This document shows positions 32,996 through 41,857 of a stretch of DNA of 47,183 nucleotides, piece after piece. Every line of letters begins with the position of its first letter. The stretch's first letter is position 1. Under the pieces are notes generated by a model. The model was not told the DNA's origin, did no database searches, and worked only from the letters and a program-made list of their open reading frames with translations. The translations under genes were made by a program, and so were the position numbers. The stretch lies in contig NZ_JAPSLK010000061.1 in NCBI RefSeq assembly GCF_031180885.1, positions 1 to 47,183 on the forward strand, read 5' to 3'. Origin of the DNA: Saccharothrix sp. (GTDB lineage: Bacteria; Actinomycetota; Actinomycetes; Mycobacteriales; Pseudonocardiaceae).

Positions 32996-33043
32996 CTAGG
33001 GCCGCCGTGTGGCGGACCACCAGAACGTGTAAAGAGTGCGCAT
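32996..33043 (-). CDS. trpL: Trp leader peptide (15 aa, tandem Trp codons)
   Basis: ATG at 33043 opens a 15-codon frame, MRTLYTFWWSATRRP, ending in TAG at 32996. The two adjacent TGG codons lie just before the hairpin CCGCC-ACAC-GGCGG (strand 1:2). A ribosome stalled there for lack of charged tRNA-Trp would cover strand 1 and free strand 2 to form the antiterminator. TAAGAT six bases before the ATG implies a leaderless start. The architecture matches classical attenuation. Confidence 0.85.
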   Translation of the reverse strand: MRTLYTFWWSATRRP

Positions 33044-33049
33044 AGGCGG

Positions 33050-33055
33050 ATCTTA
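33050..33055 (-). promoter_or_regulatory. -10 element of the trpL-trpS transcript
   Basis: TAAGAT on the minus strand is 6 nt upstream of the leader-peptide ATG, so transcription should begin at or next to that codon. No clear -35 box was found. Confidence 0.6.
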
Positions 33056-33082
33056 GCGCGTGTGCGGCACCACGTGCGGGTC

Positions 33083-33088
33083 TACATT
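33083..33088 (+). promoter_or_regulatory. Probable -10 of a leaderless yciI-like gene
   Basis: TACATT is 6 nt before the ATG at 33095 and no Shine-Dalgarno sequence exists. It is back-to-back with the trpL promoter. Confidence 0.5.
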
Positions 33089-33094
33089 TCTCGC

Positions 33095-33394
33095 ATGTAC
33101 ATCGTGGTGCTGGAGTACGTCAAGCCGCTGGACGAAGTCGACTACGTGTTGCCGGAGCACGTGGACTGGCTCAAGAAGCAGTACGAGGCCGGTCTGTTCC
33201 TCGCCTCCGGCCGCCAGGTGCCCCGCACGGGCAGCGTGATCATCGCGCGCCCGATGCCGCGCGGCAAGCTCGACGCGCTGCTCGCGACGGACCCGTTCGT
33301 CGTGCAGAAACTGGCCCGTCACCAGGTGATCGAGTTCCAGGCCACCCGGACCGCGCCGGAACTGGCCGGGCTCAACGAAGCCGTCCTGAGCTGA
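33095..33394 (+). CDS. YciI-family protein
   Basis: A 99-residue YciI-like ferredoxin-fold protein: YIVVLEYVKPLDEVDYVLPE at the start, with the conserved EHVDWLKKQYEAGLFLASGR segment containing the H-x-x-W/L dyad seen in the family, and a C-terminal DPFVVQKLARHQVIEF. Relatives act as small dehalogenase-like or degradative accessory enzymes, but most are uncharacterised. It is monocistronic, divergent from trpS, and followed after 45 nt by the 3' end of the convergent Cys/Lys-rich gene. Confidence 0.85.
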   Translation: MYIVVLEYVKPLDEVDYVLPEHVDWLKKQYEAGLFLASGRQVPRTGSVIIARPMPRGKLDALLATDPFVVQKLARHQVIEFQATRTAPELAGLNEAVLS

Positions 33395-33439
33395 CGGCGC
33401 ACCACCCCGTGCCACCCGGGCGCACCGGGCGGCGAGACC

Positions 33440-33631
33440 TCATGCGGCCTTTTTCGCCGCCTTGGCCGCTTTGCGGGCCTTCTTCTCGGCCTTCTCGGCC
33501 TTCTCGGCTTTCTTGAGCGCCTTCTTGCGCTCCTTGAGCATCACGGTGACCGGGCACCTCTTGCAGCGCGGGTCGGACCGGCAGCACTTCTTCTTCACCT
33601 TGATCTTGCCCACGCGTTGCCTCACACTCAT
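33440..33631 (-). CDS. Small Cys/Lys-rich protein behind an IdeR-like box
   Basis: A 63-residue protein with four cysteines in KKKCCRSDPRCKRCPVTV (C16, C17, C23, C26), a possible Fe-S or zinc site, followed by a Lys/Ala/Glu-rich helical tail that could bind nucleic acid. I do not recognise a named family. ATG at 33631 is 16 nt from a palindrome resembling the IdeR/DtxR operator, so iron-dependent repression is predicted. A start farther upstream would run through the operator and is less likely. Confidence 0.75.
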   Translation of the reverse strand: MSVRQRVGKIKVKKKCCRSDPRCKRCPVTVMLKERKKALKKAEKAEKAEKKARKAAKAAKKAA

Positions 33632-33646
33632 CAGGGTGTCCCCAGA

Positions 33647-33665
33647 GTAGGTGAGGCTGACCTCA
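33647..33665. promoter_or_regulatory. IdeR/DtxR-type iron box
   Basis: GTAGGTGAGGCTGACCTCA matches the 19-bp consensus TTAGGTTAGGCTAACCTAA at 15 positions and keeps the two-fold symmetry (AGGTGAG/CTGACCT). It lies directly upstream of the Cys/Lys-rich gene and about 115 nt before typA. Based on remembered consensus; binding is inferred. Confidence 0.7.
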
Positions 33666-33701
33666 CCCTGCGCGCGTGTGTGGTAATGGCGACTCGACCG
33701 G

Positions 33702-33707
33702 TAGGCT
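33702..33707 (+). promoter_or_regulatory. Possible -10 element of typA
   Basis: TAGGCT in the context CCGGTAGGCTG, which is also found before dppB (39860). It is about 73 nt upstream of typA. No convincing -35 was seen. Confidence 0.35.
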
Positions 33708-33780
33708 GTCCGAAGGCTGCGCGCGTATCCCATGTCATGGCGCCTGCCCATCCTCGATGAGACAGCTCTAGGAGTTCCGC

Positions 33781-35685
<1,905 letters not shown>

Positions 35686-35701
35686 GAAGCAGCAGGTCAG
35701 C

Positions 35702-35731
35702 GACGCCCTCGGAGTCCGCTCCGGGGGCGTC
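35702..35731 (+). terminator. Terminator of typA
   Basis: GACGCCC (35702-35708) pairs with GGGCGTC (35725-35731), with an inner CGGAG/CTCCG stem. It starts 17 nt after the typA stop and is followed by TCGCGTTCC. Confidence 0.8.
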
Positions 35732-35822
35732 TCGCGTTCCGCGACCGGGCGGGTGCCCGCGACGAGCCGACCCCGGGGCGGCCGAGCCGCGACGCCGGAG
35801 GCGGCGCCATCCAGCACAGCGC

Positions 35823-35841
35823 ACACATATTAATAAGGTGT
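35823..35841. promoter_or_regulatory. AT-rich palindrome upstream of lpqW
   Basis: ACACATATTAATAAGGTGT stands out as an AT-rich island in very GC-rich DNA, with ACAC/GTGT ends and a central ATTAAT. It lies 104 nt before lpqW and could be a promoter or operator. The remainder of the 35732-35944 interval shows only a short direct repeat (GTCAACGT, GTCAACGC at about 35910) and nothing else I can name. Confidence 0.4.
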
Positions 35842-35944
35842 AACCGCGCACATCCGCCAACCGAAACCCGGCCGTGCCCGTCCAACAGACGTGAAGCCCG
35901 GGGTACTCCGTCAACGTGTCAACGCGTCTGGCACTCTCGTGCGC

Positions 35945-37633
35945 ATGAGTCGGTCTGGGGGGACCCGCGTGCGCGCGGCCGTCGCTGTGGTCGCGATCCT
36001 TGCCTTGTCCGCGTGCAGTGTGACGCCGCCCCCACCCCTCGTACCCTCCACGCCCGGCATGACGATCGTGCCCAAGGAGAAGGTCAACGAGATCGTCGTC
36101 GGGGTCGACGATGTCAAGGGCGGCTACAACCCGCACACCCTCGCCGGCCAGTCCACGGTCACCACCGCGCTCTCCTCGCTCCTCCTGCCGAGCACCTTCC
36201 GCACCGACACCGACGGCACCCCCGCCCTGGACCGCTCGCTGTTGTTGTCAGCCGAGGTCACGAAGGCGGAGCCGTACACGGTGACCTACACGATCCGCCG
36301 CGACGCCTCCTGGTCGGACAGCGCGCCGATCGCCGCCGAGGACTTCGTGTTCCTGTGGCAGCGGATGCGCGAGGAGCCCGGTGTGGTCAACCCGGCGGGC
36401 TACCGGCTGATCTCCGACATCGCCTCCCGCGAGGGCGGCAAGGTCGTCGAGGTCGTGTTCGAGCGGCCCTACCCCGGGTGGCGCAGCCTGTTCGCCAACC
36501 TGCTGCCCGCCCACCTGCTCAAGGACGCCCCCGGCGGCTGGCAGGCGGCGTTGAGCGACAGCTTCCCGGCCACCGCCGGCCCGTTCGCCGTGCGCACCCT
36601 GGACCAGCCGCGCGGCGAGATCATCCTGGAGCGCAACGACCGGTACTGGGAGCAGCCGACGACCCTCGACCGGGTGGTCCTGCGCCGCGCCGCGCACCAC
36701 GACATCGTGGAGGCGCTCAAGACCGGTGACGACCAGGCCGCGTTGATCCGCGCCGACGCGATCGCGCTCAAGGACGTCGAGGCCCTGGCCGCGGACAAGC
36801 CGCTGACGACCGCCGTGGTGCCGCGCCCGGAGGTGGTGGAGGTGCTGGCCCGGCCGGCCGCGCCGCAGATGGCCGACGTCCGGGTCCGGCAGGCGGTGTT
36901 CGGCCTGCTGAACCGGGACGAGCTGATCGCCCTCGGCAGCCGCAACGGCCCCAGCGCCAAGCTGCGCGCGGACGCCCAGGTGCTGCCGCCGAGCAAGCCG
37001 GGCTACCAACCGACCGTCCAGTCGGTGGCCACCCCGCCCGCGCAGCTGCTGACCGAGGCGGGCTACACCAACCAGAACGGCCAGTGGGTGCGGGACGGCA
37101 AACAACTGACGCTCACCATCGCCGCACCTGCGGGTATCGAGCCGTATGTGACCATCGCGAGCCGAGTTCAGCGTCAACTGTCATTGTCCGGAATCGCCGG
37201 ACGCGTCCTGACAACGCCGCCGAATCAGTTGTTCGGCCGAGATCTGTCGGGCACCGCCACTTCCGGCGCGGAGGTGGTCGACATTGCCGTCGTGCCCCGC
37301 GTGGACTCCGGTGATTCGTCCGCTTCACTCGCTTCCGCATTCGGCTGCCGCACCTCCTCGGGGGAAGGCGGTACACCCATTCCGGCGAATCTGTCCGGTT
37401 TCTGCGACCAGTCGGTCCAAGGGGCCATCGAGGACGCGCTGACCGGTCGGGCGCTGCTGGCGGACACCCTGGCGAGGGTGGAGCCGGTGCTCTGGCAGCA
37501 GGCCGTCTCGATGCCGTTGTTCCAGGTAGCGGACCTGTTGGTGGTGCTGCCGGAGGCGCAGAACGTCACCGCCGGGGCGCCCTTCGCGGGACCCCTCAGC
37601 GGTGCGCCGACCTGGCGCCGCGAAGGGCGTTGA
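35945..37633 (+). CDS. lpqW: Lipoprotein LpqW-like, family 5 substrate-binding fold
   Basis: A 562-residue lipoprotein with a twin-charged N-terminus and lipobox LSAC. It has the SBP_bac_5 fold (YTIRRDASWSDSAPIAAEDF, LLPAHLLKDAPGGW, ILERNDRYWEQPTTLDRVVL, VRVRQAVFGLLNRDELI). In mycobacteria, LpqW next to typA does not import peptides but directs phosphatidylinositol-mannoside and lipomannan synthesis through PimE and its partners. The presence of a PimE-like enzyme 15 kb upstream fits this. ATG at 35945 begins just before the signal; the in-frame start at 35891 is less likely. It is transcribed toward, but separately from, the oligopeptide operon. Confidence 0.82.
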   Translation: MSRSGGTRVRAAVAVVAILALSACSVTPPPPLVPSTPGMTIVPKEKVNEIVVGVDDVKGGYNPHTLAGQSTVTTALSSLLLPSTFRTDTDGTPALDRSLLLSAEVTKAEPYTVTYTIRRDASWSDSAPIAAEDFVFLWQRMREEPGVVNPAGYRLISDIASREGGKVVEVVFERPYPGWRSLFANLLPAHLLKDAPGGWQAALSDSFPATAGPFAVRTLDQPRGEIILERNDRYWEQPTTLDRVVLRRAAHHDIVEALKTGDDQAALIRADAIALKDVEALAADKPLTTAVVPRPEVVEVLARPAAPQMADVRVRQAVFGLLNRDELIALGSRNGPSAKLRADAQVLPPSKPGYQPTVQSVATPPAQLLTEAGYTNQNGQWVRDGKQLTLTIAAPAGIEPYVTIASRVQRQLSLSGIAGRVLTTPPNQLFGRDLSGTATSGAEVVDIAVVPRVDSGDSSASLASAFGCRTSSGEGGTPIPANLSGFCDQSVQGAIEDALTGRALLADTLARVEPVLWQQAVSMPLFQVADLLVVLPEAQNVTAGAPFAGPLSGAPTWRREGR

Positions 37634-37695
37634 CCGTTAACTCTTCTCTTTGCCGGAAGCGTGACCTACGCTCAGGATGCGGGCGGCGGTCGATA

Positions 37696-37724
37696 TTGAC
37701 AGTATTCCCGTCGTCCGGTTAACG
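37696..37724 (+). promoter_or_regulatory. Promoter of the oligopeptide ABC operon
   Basis: TTGACA (37696-37701) and TTAACG (37719-37724) are separated by 17 nt. The -35 is a perfect consensus. It is the best housekeeping-type promoter seen in the window and gives a 5' leader of roughly 200 nt. Confidence 0.6.
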
Positions 37725-37780
37725 AACGCTCCCGCCCGGTAACGACGGAGTAGCGTGCTGCTACCAGCGTGTCACCCTTT

Positions 37781-37808
37781 GGTCACGATCGGCCTTGGGG
37801 TCGTGACC
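37781..37808. promoter_or_regulatory. 8-bp inverted repeat in the oppA leader
   Basis: GGTCACGA (37781-37788) and TCGTGACC (37801-37808) are perfect inverted repeats around 12 nt. It could be an operator or an RNA hairpin in the long leader of the operon. Which one is unknown. Confidence 0.5.
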
Positions 37809-37931
37809 CTGCTTGCGGCGGCTTCTTATCGTGCTGCAACGGTGTGTCGGTTCGGGGCGCGTTTGGCACATCACGGTTATGGGTGGAGTTCCGGCCCAAA
37901 CGGTCGCTCCAACCCAGTGCTAGGAGGGCAC

Positions 37932-39758
37932 GTGTCGATGAGGAGATCAAAGGCTGTCTCGGCGCTTGCGCTGTTGACCGGCGCCGCACTCGTGCTGAGT
38001 GCGTGTGGTGGCGGCGGTGCCGGTGAAGGCGACGGTGGTGGCCAGCAGAACGCCGACCCGGGCAAGATCGGCGGGCAGGACGAGCTGTTCAAGCGTCCCA
38101 AGGTGGACGACATCGGCGAGATCGCGATCGCGGTGGAAGAGGGCTTCCACAACTACAACAACAACATCGGCGCGACGAACAACTTCTCCAGCACCATCGC
38201 GCTGTCCAACGTGCAGCCCTCGCCGTACATCACCGACCTGGTCGACGGCAAGGTCGTGATCAAGATCGACGGCGACCTGATGGAGTCCATCAAGGTCACC
38301 TCGAGCGACCCGCAGGTCATCGAGTGGAAGGTCAACAAGGCGGCGGTCTGGTCCGACGGCCAGCCGATCGACTGCGACGACTTCCACCTGAAGTGGCTCG
38401 CGGCGACCAGCAAGGCGACGGTCAAGGGCGACGACGGCAAGGAAGCCTCGATCTTCGACTCGACCGACACCGGCTACAAGGACATCTCCAAGCTGGAGTG
38501 CTCGGACAACGACAAGACGATCACGACGACGTTCTCGACGCCGTTCGCGGACTACCGCGCGCTGTTCTCGCACCCCGGTAGCGACAGCCTGCTCCCGGCC
38601 CACGTGCTGGAGCAGAAGACCGGCGTCGCGGACATCACCAAGGTGACCCCGGCGCAGAACGACGAGACCGTCCAGAAGGTCGCCGAGTTCTACACCAAGG
38701 GCTGGCTGGGCTTCGACCCCGCCGTCGCCCTGTCCGGCGGCCCGTACATGATCACCTCCTCGGACCTCAAGGACCAGACGGTCCTGGAGCGCAACCCGAA
38801 GTGGTGGGGCGAGAAGCCCGCGGCGTCCAAGGTCATCCTGAAGACGAACACCGACGCCCAGTCGTCCGCCCAGCAGCTGCAGAACAAGGAAGTCGTGGTG
38901 ATCGCGCCGCAGGCCGACGCCGCGGTGGCGCAGCAGCTGCGTGGCGACAGCGCGTTCAAGGTCTACGCGGCCGGTGGCCAGACCTTCGAGCACGTCGACT
39001 TCAACATGGACCGCCCCCTGTTCAAGCAGAACAAGGAGCTCCGCCTGGCGATCGCCCAGTGCTTCGACCGCGAGGACCTGGTCGAGAAGCTGGTCAAGGA
39101 CGTCGACCCCAACGCCAAGCCGCTGGGCTCGCTGACGTTCATGCCGAACGAGGTCGGCTACGAGGACCACTACGGCGACATCGGCAAGGGTGACGTGGCC
39201 GCGGCCAAGAAGACCCTCGAGGACGCCGGCTGGAAGCAGGGCGGCGACGGCATCTACACCAAGGGCGAGTTCCGCGCCTCCTTCAAGCTGGGCCACAAGA
39301 TCGTCCAGCGCCGTGCCGACACCGTCCGCATCCTGCAGGACAAGTGCCGCCAGGCCGGCATCGAGATCGTGGACGACCAGGCTGCCGACTTCAACGACAA
39401 GCGCCTCCCGGCGTCCGAGTTCGACGCGGCCCTGTTCGCGTGGGTCGGCCAGCCGCTGAAGGCCGGCGCGTACGGCAACTACGCCCAGAAGTCCAAGGGC
39501 GGCTCCGGCAACTACAACAACTACGACTCGGCCGCGGTGACCGAGAAGTGGACGGCTGCCAACAAGGAGCTGGACTACAACAAGCGCATCCAGATGATGA
39601 ACGAGATCGACAAGCAGATGCGCGACGACATGCACAGCGTGCCGTTGTTCCAGCTGTCCGACTTCGCCGCCTCCACGGCGGACATCGGCCCGATCTCCTA
39701 CATCGGTGTCGCGGGTGGCGTGACCTGGAACCTGTACGCCTGGCAGATCAAGAAGTAG
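37932..39758 (+). CDS. Oligopeptide ABC transporter substrate-binding lipoprotein
   Basis: A 608-residue lipoprotein of the SBP_bac_5 family with lipobox LSACGG, a flexible Gly-rich linker (GGGGAGEGDGGGQQN), and core segments IEWKVNKAAVWSDGQPIDC, SGGPYMITSSDLKDQTVLER, NPKWWGEKPAASKVIL and LRLAIAQCFDREDLVEKLV. It delivers peptides or related solutes to the permeases downstream. GTG at 37932 is 4 nt from AGGAGG; ATG at 37938 is an alternative. Several internal cysteines (about four) could form disulphides outside the membrane. The gene is the operon's first and is separated from the permeases by a strong hairpin. Confidence 0.9.
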   Translation: MSMRRSKAVSALALLTGAALVLSACGGGGAGEGDGGGQQNADPGKIGGQDELFKRPKVDDIGEIAIAVEEGFHNYNNNIGATNNFSSTIALSNVQPSPYITDLVDGKVVIKIDGDLMESIKVTSSDPQVIEWKVNKAAVWSDGQPIDCDDFHLKWLAATSKATVKGDDGKEASIFDSTDTGYKDISKLECSDNDKTITTTFSTPFADYRALFSHPGSDSLLPAHVLEQKTGVADITKVTPAQNDETVQKVAEFYTKGWLGFDPAVALSGGPYMITSSDLKDQTVLERNPKWWGEKPAASKVILKTNTDAQSSAQQLQNKEVVVIAPQADAAVAQQLRGDSAFKVYAAGGQTFEHVDFNMDRPLFKQNKELRLAIAQCFDREDLVEKLVKDVDPNAKPLGSLTFMPNEVGYEDHYGDIGKGDVAAAKKTLEDAGWKQGGDGIYTKGEFRASFKLGHKIVQRRADTVRILQDKCRQAGIEIVDDQAADFNDKRLPASEFDAALFAWVGQPLKAGAYGNYAQKSKGGSGNYNNYDSAAVTEKWTAANKELDYNKRIQMMNEIDKQMRDDMHSVPLFQLSDFAASTADIGPISYIGVAGGVTWNLYAWQIKK

Positions 39759-39807
39759 TTCGTTCGCCGGGTCGCAAGGTCCGTCATGCGATAACTGATT
39801 AATCCGA

Positions 39808-39842
39808 CCGGGGGGCCGGTGCCACGAGCACCGGCCCCCCGG
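39808..39842 (+). terminator. 15-bp perfect hairpin between binding protein and permease genes
   Basis: The stem 39808-39822 / 39828-39842 (CCGGGGGGCCGGTGC and its complement) is perfect, with loop CACGA and no T-run. It probably attenuates read-through or protects the upstream mRNA, giving more binding protein than permease. Confidence 0.75.
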
Positions 39843-39859
39843 ACGGTGTCCGCGTCCGG

Positions 39860-39865
39860 TAGGCT
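39860..39865 (+). promoter_or_regulatory. Possible internal -10 element before dppB
   Basis: TAGGCT in CCGGTAGGCTG, the same 11-mer found before typA. It could give a secondary promoter for the permease genes after the hairpin. Confidence 0.35.
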
Positions 39866-39909
39866 GGCCCGCTTGCGGCGGGGGCGCCTAGGGAGACTAG
39901 AGACTTGTC

Positions 39910-40908
39910 ATGTTCCGTTACATAATCCGGCGGTTGTTGATCTCAATTCCGCTGTTGATCGTCGCTTCCTTCCTGTGCTTCGGACTCGTGAACGCCATGG
40001 GCGACCCCCTGGGCGAGTGGAAGCTGGCGAAGCCCCGGACCGAGGCGGAAATCACCGCCGCCTACGAGCGGACGGGTTACAACAAGCCGTTCTTCGAGCG
40101 CTACGTCGACTGGGCGGGCAACTTCGTCACCGGCGACTGGGGCGAGTCGGTCGTCCCCGGCAACGCCGGCAAGGACGTCAAGGAAGACGTCCTGGACGCG
40201 TTCGGCGTCACGCTCCGCCTGATCCTCGGCGCCGAGATCATCGCGCTCGCGCTGGGTATCGCGGTCGGCGTCATCGGTGCGGTGAGACAGTACTCGATCT
40301 TCGACTACATAGCGACGGGAATATCGTTCGCCATGTTCTCGATGCCGCTGTTCTGCGTGGCCCTGGTGCTCAAGGCCGGCGGCATCCAGCTCAACAACTG
40401 GCTGGAATCGCTCGGCGCGGACCGGTGGATCATCACCGCGGGCCCGCCGGGTGAGGGTTTCAGCGGCGGATTCGGCGAACAAGTCTTCCAGTACACCGGC
40501 GCGTACATCCTGCCGACCATCTGCCTGGTGGTCATCCAGTTCGCGCTCTACAGCCGGTTCCAGCGCGCGTCGATGCTGGAAACGCTGAACGCGGACTACG
40601 TGCGGACCGCGCAGGCGAAGGGCGTTTCGCAGGGACGTGCGATCTTCAAGCACGCGTTCCGCAACGCCCTCATCCCCATCATCACCGTCTCCTCGCTCAA
40701 CATCGGCGCCAGCTTCGGTGGCGCGGTGATCACCGAAAGGGTCTTCGGCTGGTCCGGCATGGGCAAGTTCCTGATCGAGGCGATCGAGGACCTGGAGCCC
40801 TACCAGGTGCTCGGCTTCATGATGGTGACGGCCGTGTTCATCATCGTGTTCAACCTGATCGCGGACGTCCTGTACGCGGTCCTGGACCCGAGGATTCGCC
40901 TTGACTGA
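39910..40908 (+). CDS. dppB: Oligopeptide ABC transporter permease, DppB type
   Basis: A 332-residue permease with six spans. The N-terminal MFRYIIRRLLISIPLLIVAS is the standard DppB/OppB start. A periplasmic loop (about residues 30-95) precedes the core, with TLRLILGAEIIALALGIAVG. The EAA loop is DYVRTAQAKGVSQGRAIFKH then AFRNALIPIIT, and the C-terminal spans include VLGFMMVTAVFIIVFNLIAD. It pairs with DppC. The stop overlaps the dppC TTG start by 8 nt. Confidence 0.93.
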   Translation: MFRYIIRRLLISIPLLIVASFLCFGLVNAMGDPLGEWKLAKPRTEAEITAAYERTGYNKPFFERYVDWAGNFVTGDWGESVVPGNAGKDVKEDVLDAFGVTLRLILGAEIIALALGIAVGVIGAVRQYSIFDYIATGISFAMFSMPLFCVALVLKAGGIQLNNWLESLGADRWIITAGPPGEGFSGGFGEQVFQYTGAYILPTICLVVIQFALYSRFQRASMLETLNADYVRTAQAKGVSQGRAIFKHAFRNALIPIITVSSLNIGASFGGAVITERVFGWSGMGKFLIEAIEDLEPYQVLGFMMVTAVFIIVFNLIADVLYAVLDPRIRLD

Positions 40909-41857
40909 GATCGGTTCCCCCGTGGCAACGCCTGCCGCGCCGACCTCCGGCGAGGCGAGCCAGTTCGACACCACCGCGGCCAAGAAGCAGTGGCAGGTCA
41001 TCCTGCGCCGCTTCGCCCGGCACAAGGCGGCGCTGTTCGGCCTGGTCCTGTTCGTCCTCCTGGTGCTGTTCGCGTTCTTCGGCGGGCTGCTCTGGAAGTA
41101 CGACTACACCGACCTGGGCTTCAAGCGGTACCTGCCGCCCAGCGCCGACCACCCGTTCGGCACCGACCGCCTCGGCGGCGACATGGTGTCGCTGATCATC
41201 CGCGGCACCCAGTTCTCGCTCCAGATCGCGATCTTCGTCGCGGTGCTGTCCACCGTCATCGGCGTCGTGCTCGGCGCCCTCGCGGGCTACCTGCGGGGCT
41301 GGGTGGACGCGGTGATCAGCCGGTTCATCGACCTCATCCTGGTCATCCCGAGCCTGATCATCGCCGCCGTGCTGGTGCGCAACAGCTTCGTGGTCAACGT
41401 GGCCGGCGGTGGCGGCAGCAGCAACTGGCTGATCGTGGCCCTCTACCTGGGCCTGATCATGTGGCTGTCGATCGCCCGGGTCATCCGCGGCATGGTGCTG
41501 TCGCTGCGCGAGAAGGAGTTCGTGGAGGCGGCCCGCGCGCTGGGCGCGTCGACCTTCCGGATCGTGTTCCGGCACATCCTGCCCAACACGATCGACGTGA
41601 TCATCGTCAACGCGACGCTGGCCATCGCCCAGGCGGTGCTGCTGGAGGCCGCGCTGTCGTTCCTCGGCCTCGGCGTGCAGTCGCCGGACACCTCGCTGGG
41701 CCTGATGATCAGCCTGAACAAGAACGAGCTGACGCTGCACCCGTGGCTGTTCTTCACGCCGTTCGTGTTCATCGTGCTGATCTCGCTGTCGGTCAACTTC
41801 ATCGGTGACGGTCTCCGGGACGCCTTCGACCCGCGGCAGAAGAGGGTGAAGGCATGA
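40901..41857 (+). CDS. dppC: Oligopeptide ABC transporter permease, DppC type
   Basis: A 318-residue permease with the family N-terminal region (WQVILRRFARHKAALFGLVL then FVLLVLFAFFGG) and HPFGTDRLGGDMVSLIIRGT. The EAA motif is FVEAARALGASTFRIVFRHI then LPNTI. The end has EAALSFLGLGVQSPDTSLG. The TTG start at 40901 has GAGGA 7 nt upstream and overlaps dppB; GTG at 40922 is an alternative. The stop overlaps dppD as ATGA. Confidence 0.93.
   Translation: MTEIGSPVATPAAPTSGEASQFDTTAAKKQWQVILRRFARHKAALFGLVLFVLLVLFAFFGGLLWKYDYTDLGFKRYLPPSADHPFGTDRLGGDMVSLIIRGTQFSLQIAIFVAVLSTVIGVVLGALAGYLRGWVDAVISRFIDLILVIPSLIIAAVLVRNSFVVNVAGGGGSSNWLIVALYLGLIMWLSIARVIRGMVLSLREKEFVEAARALGASTFRIVFRHILPNTIDVIIVNATLAIAQAVLLEAALSFLGLGVQSPDTSLGLMISLNKNELTLHPWLFFTPFVFIVLISLSVNFIGDGLRDAFDPRQKRVKA

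Noticed and set aside
32940..33043. T-box riboswitch as an alternative for the trpS leader
   Set aside because: No T-box consensus or specifier stem was found. The tandem Trp codons in a short open frame with competing hairpins explain the region better.
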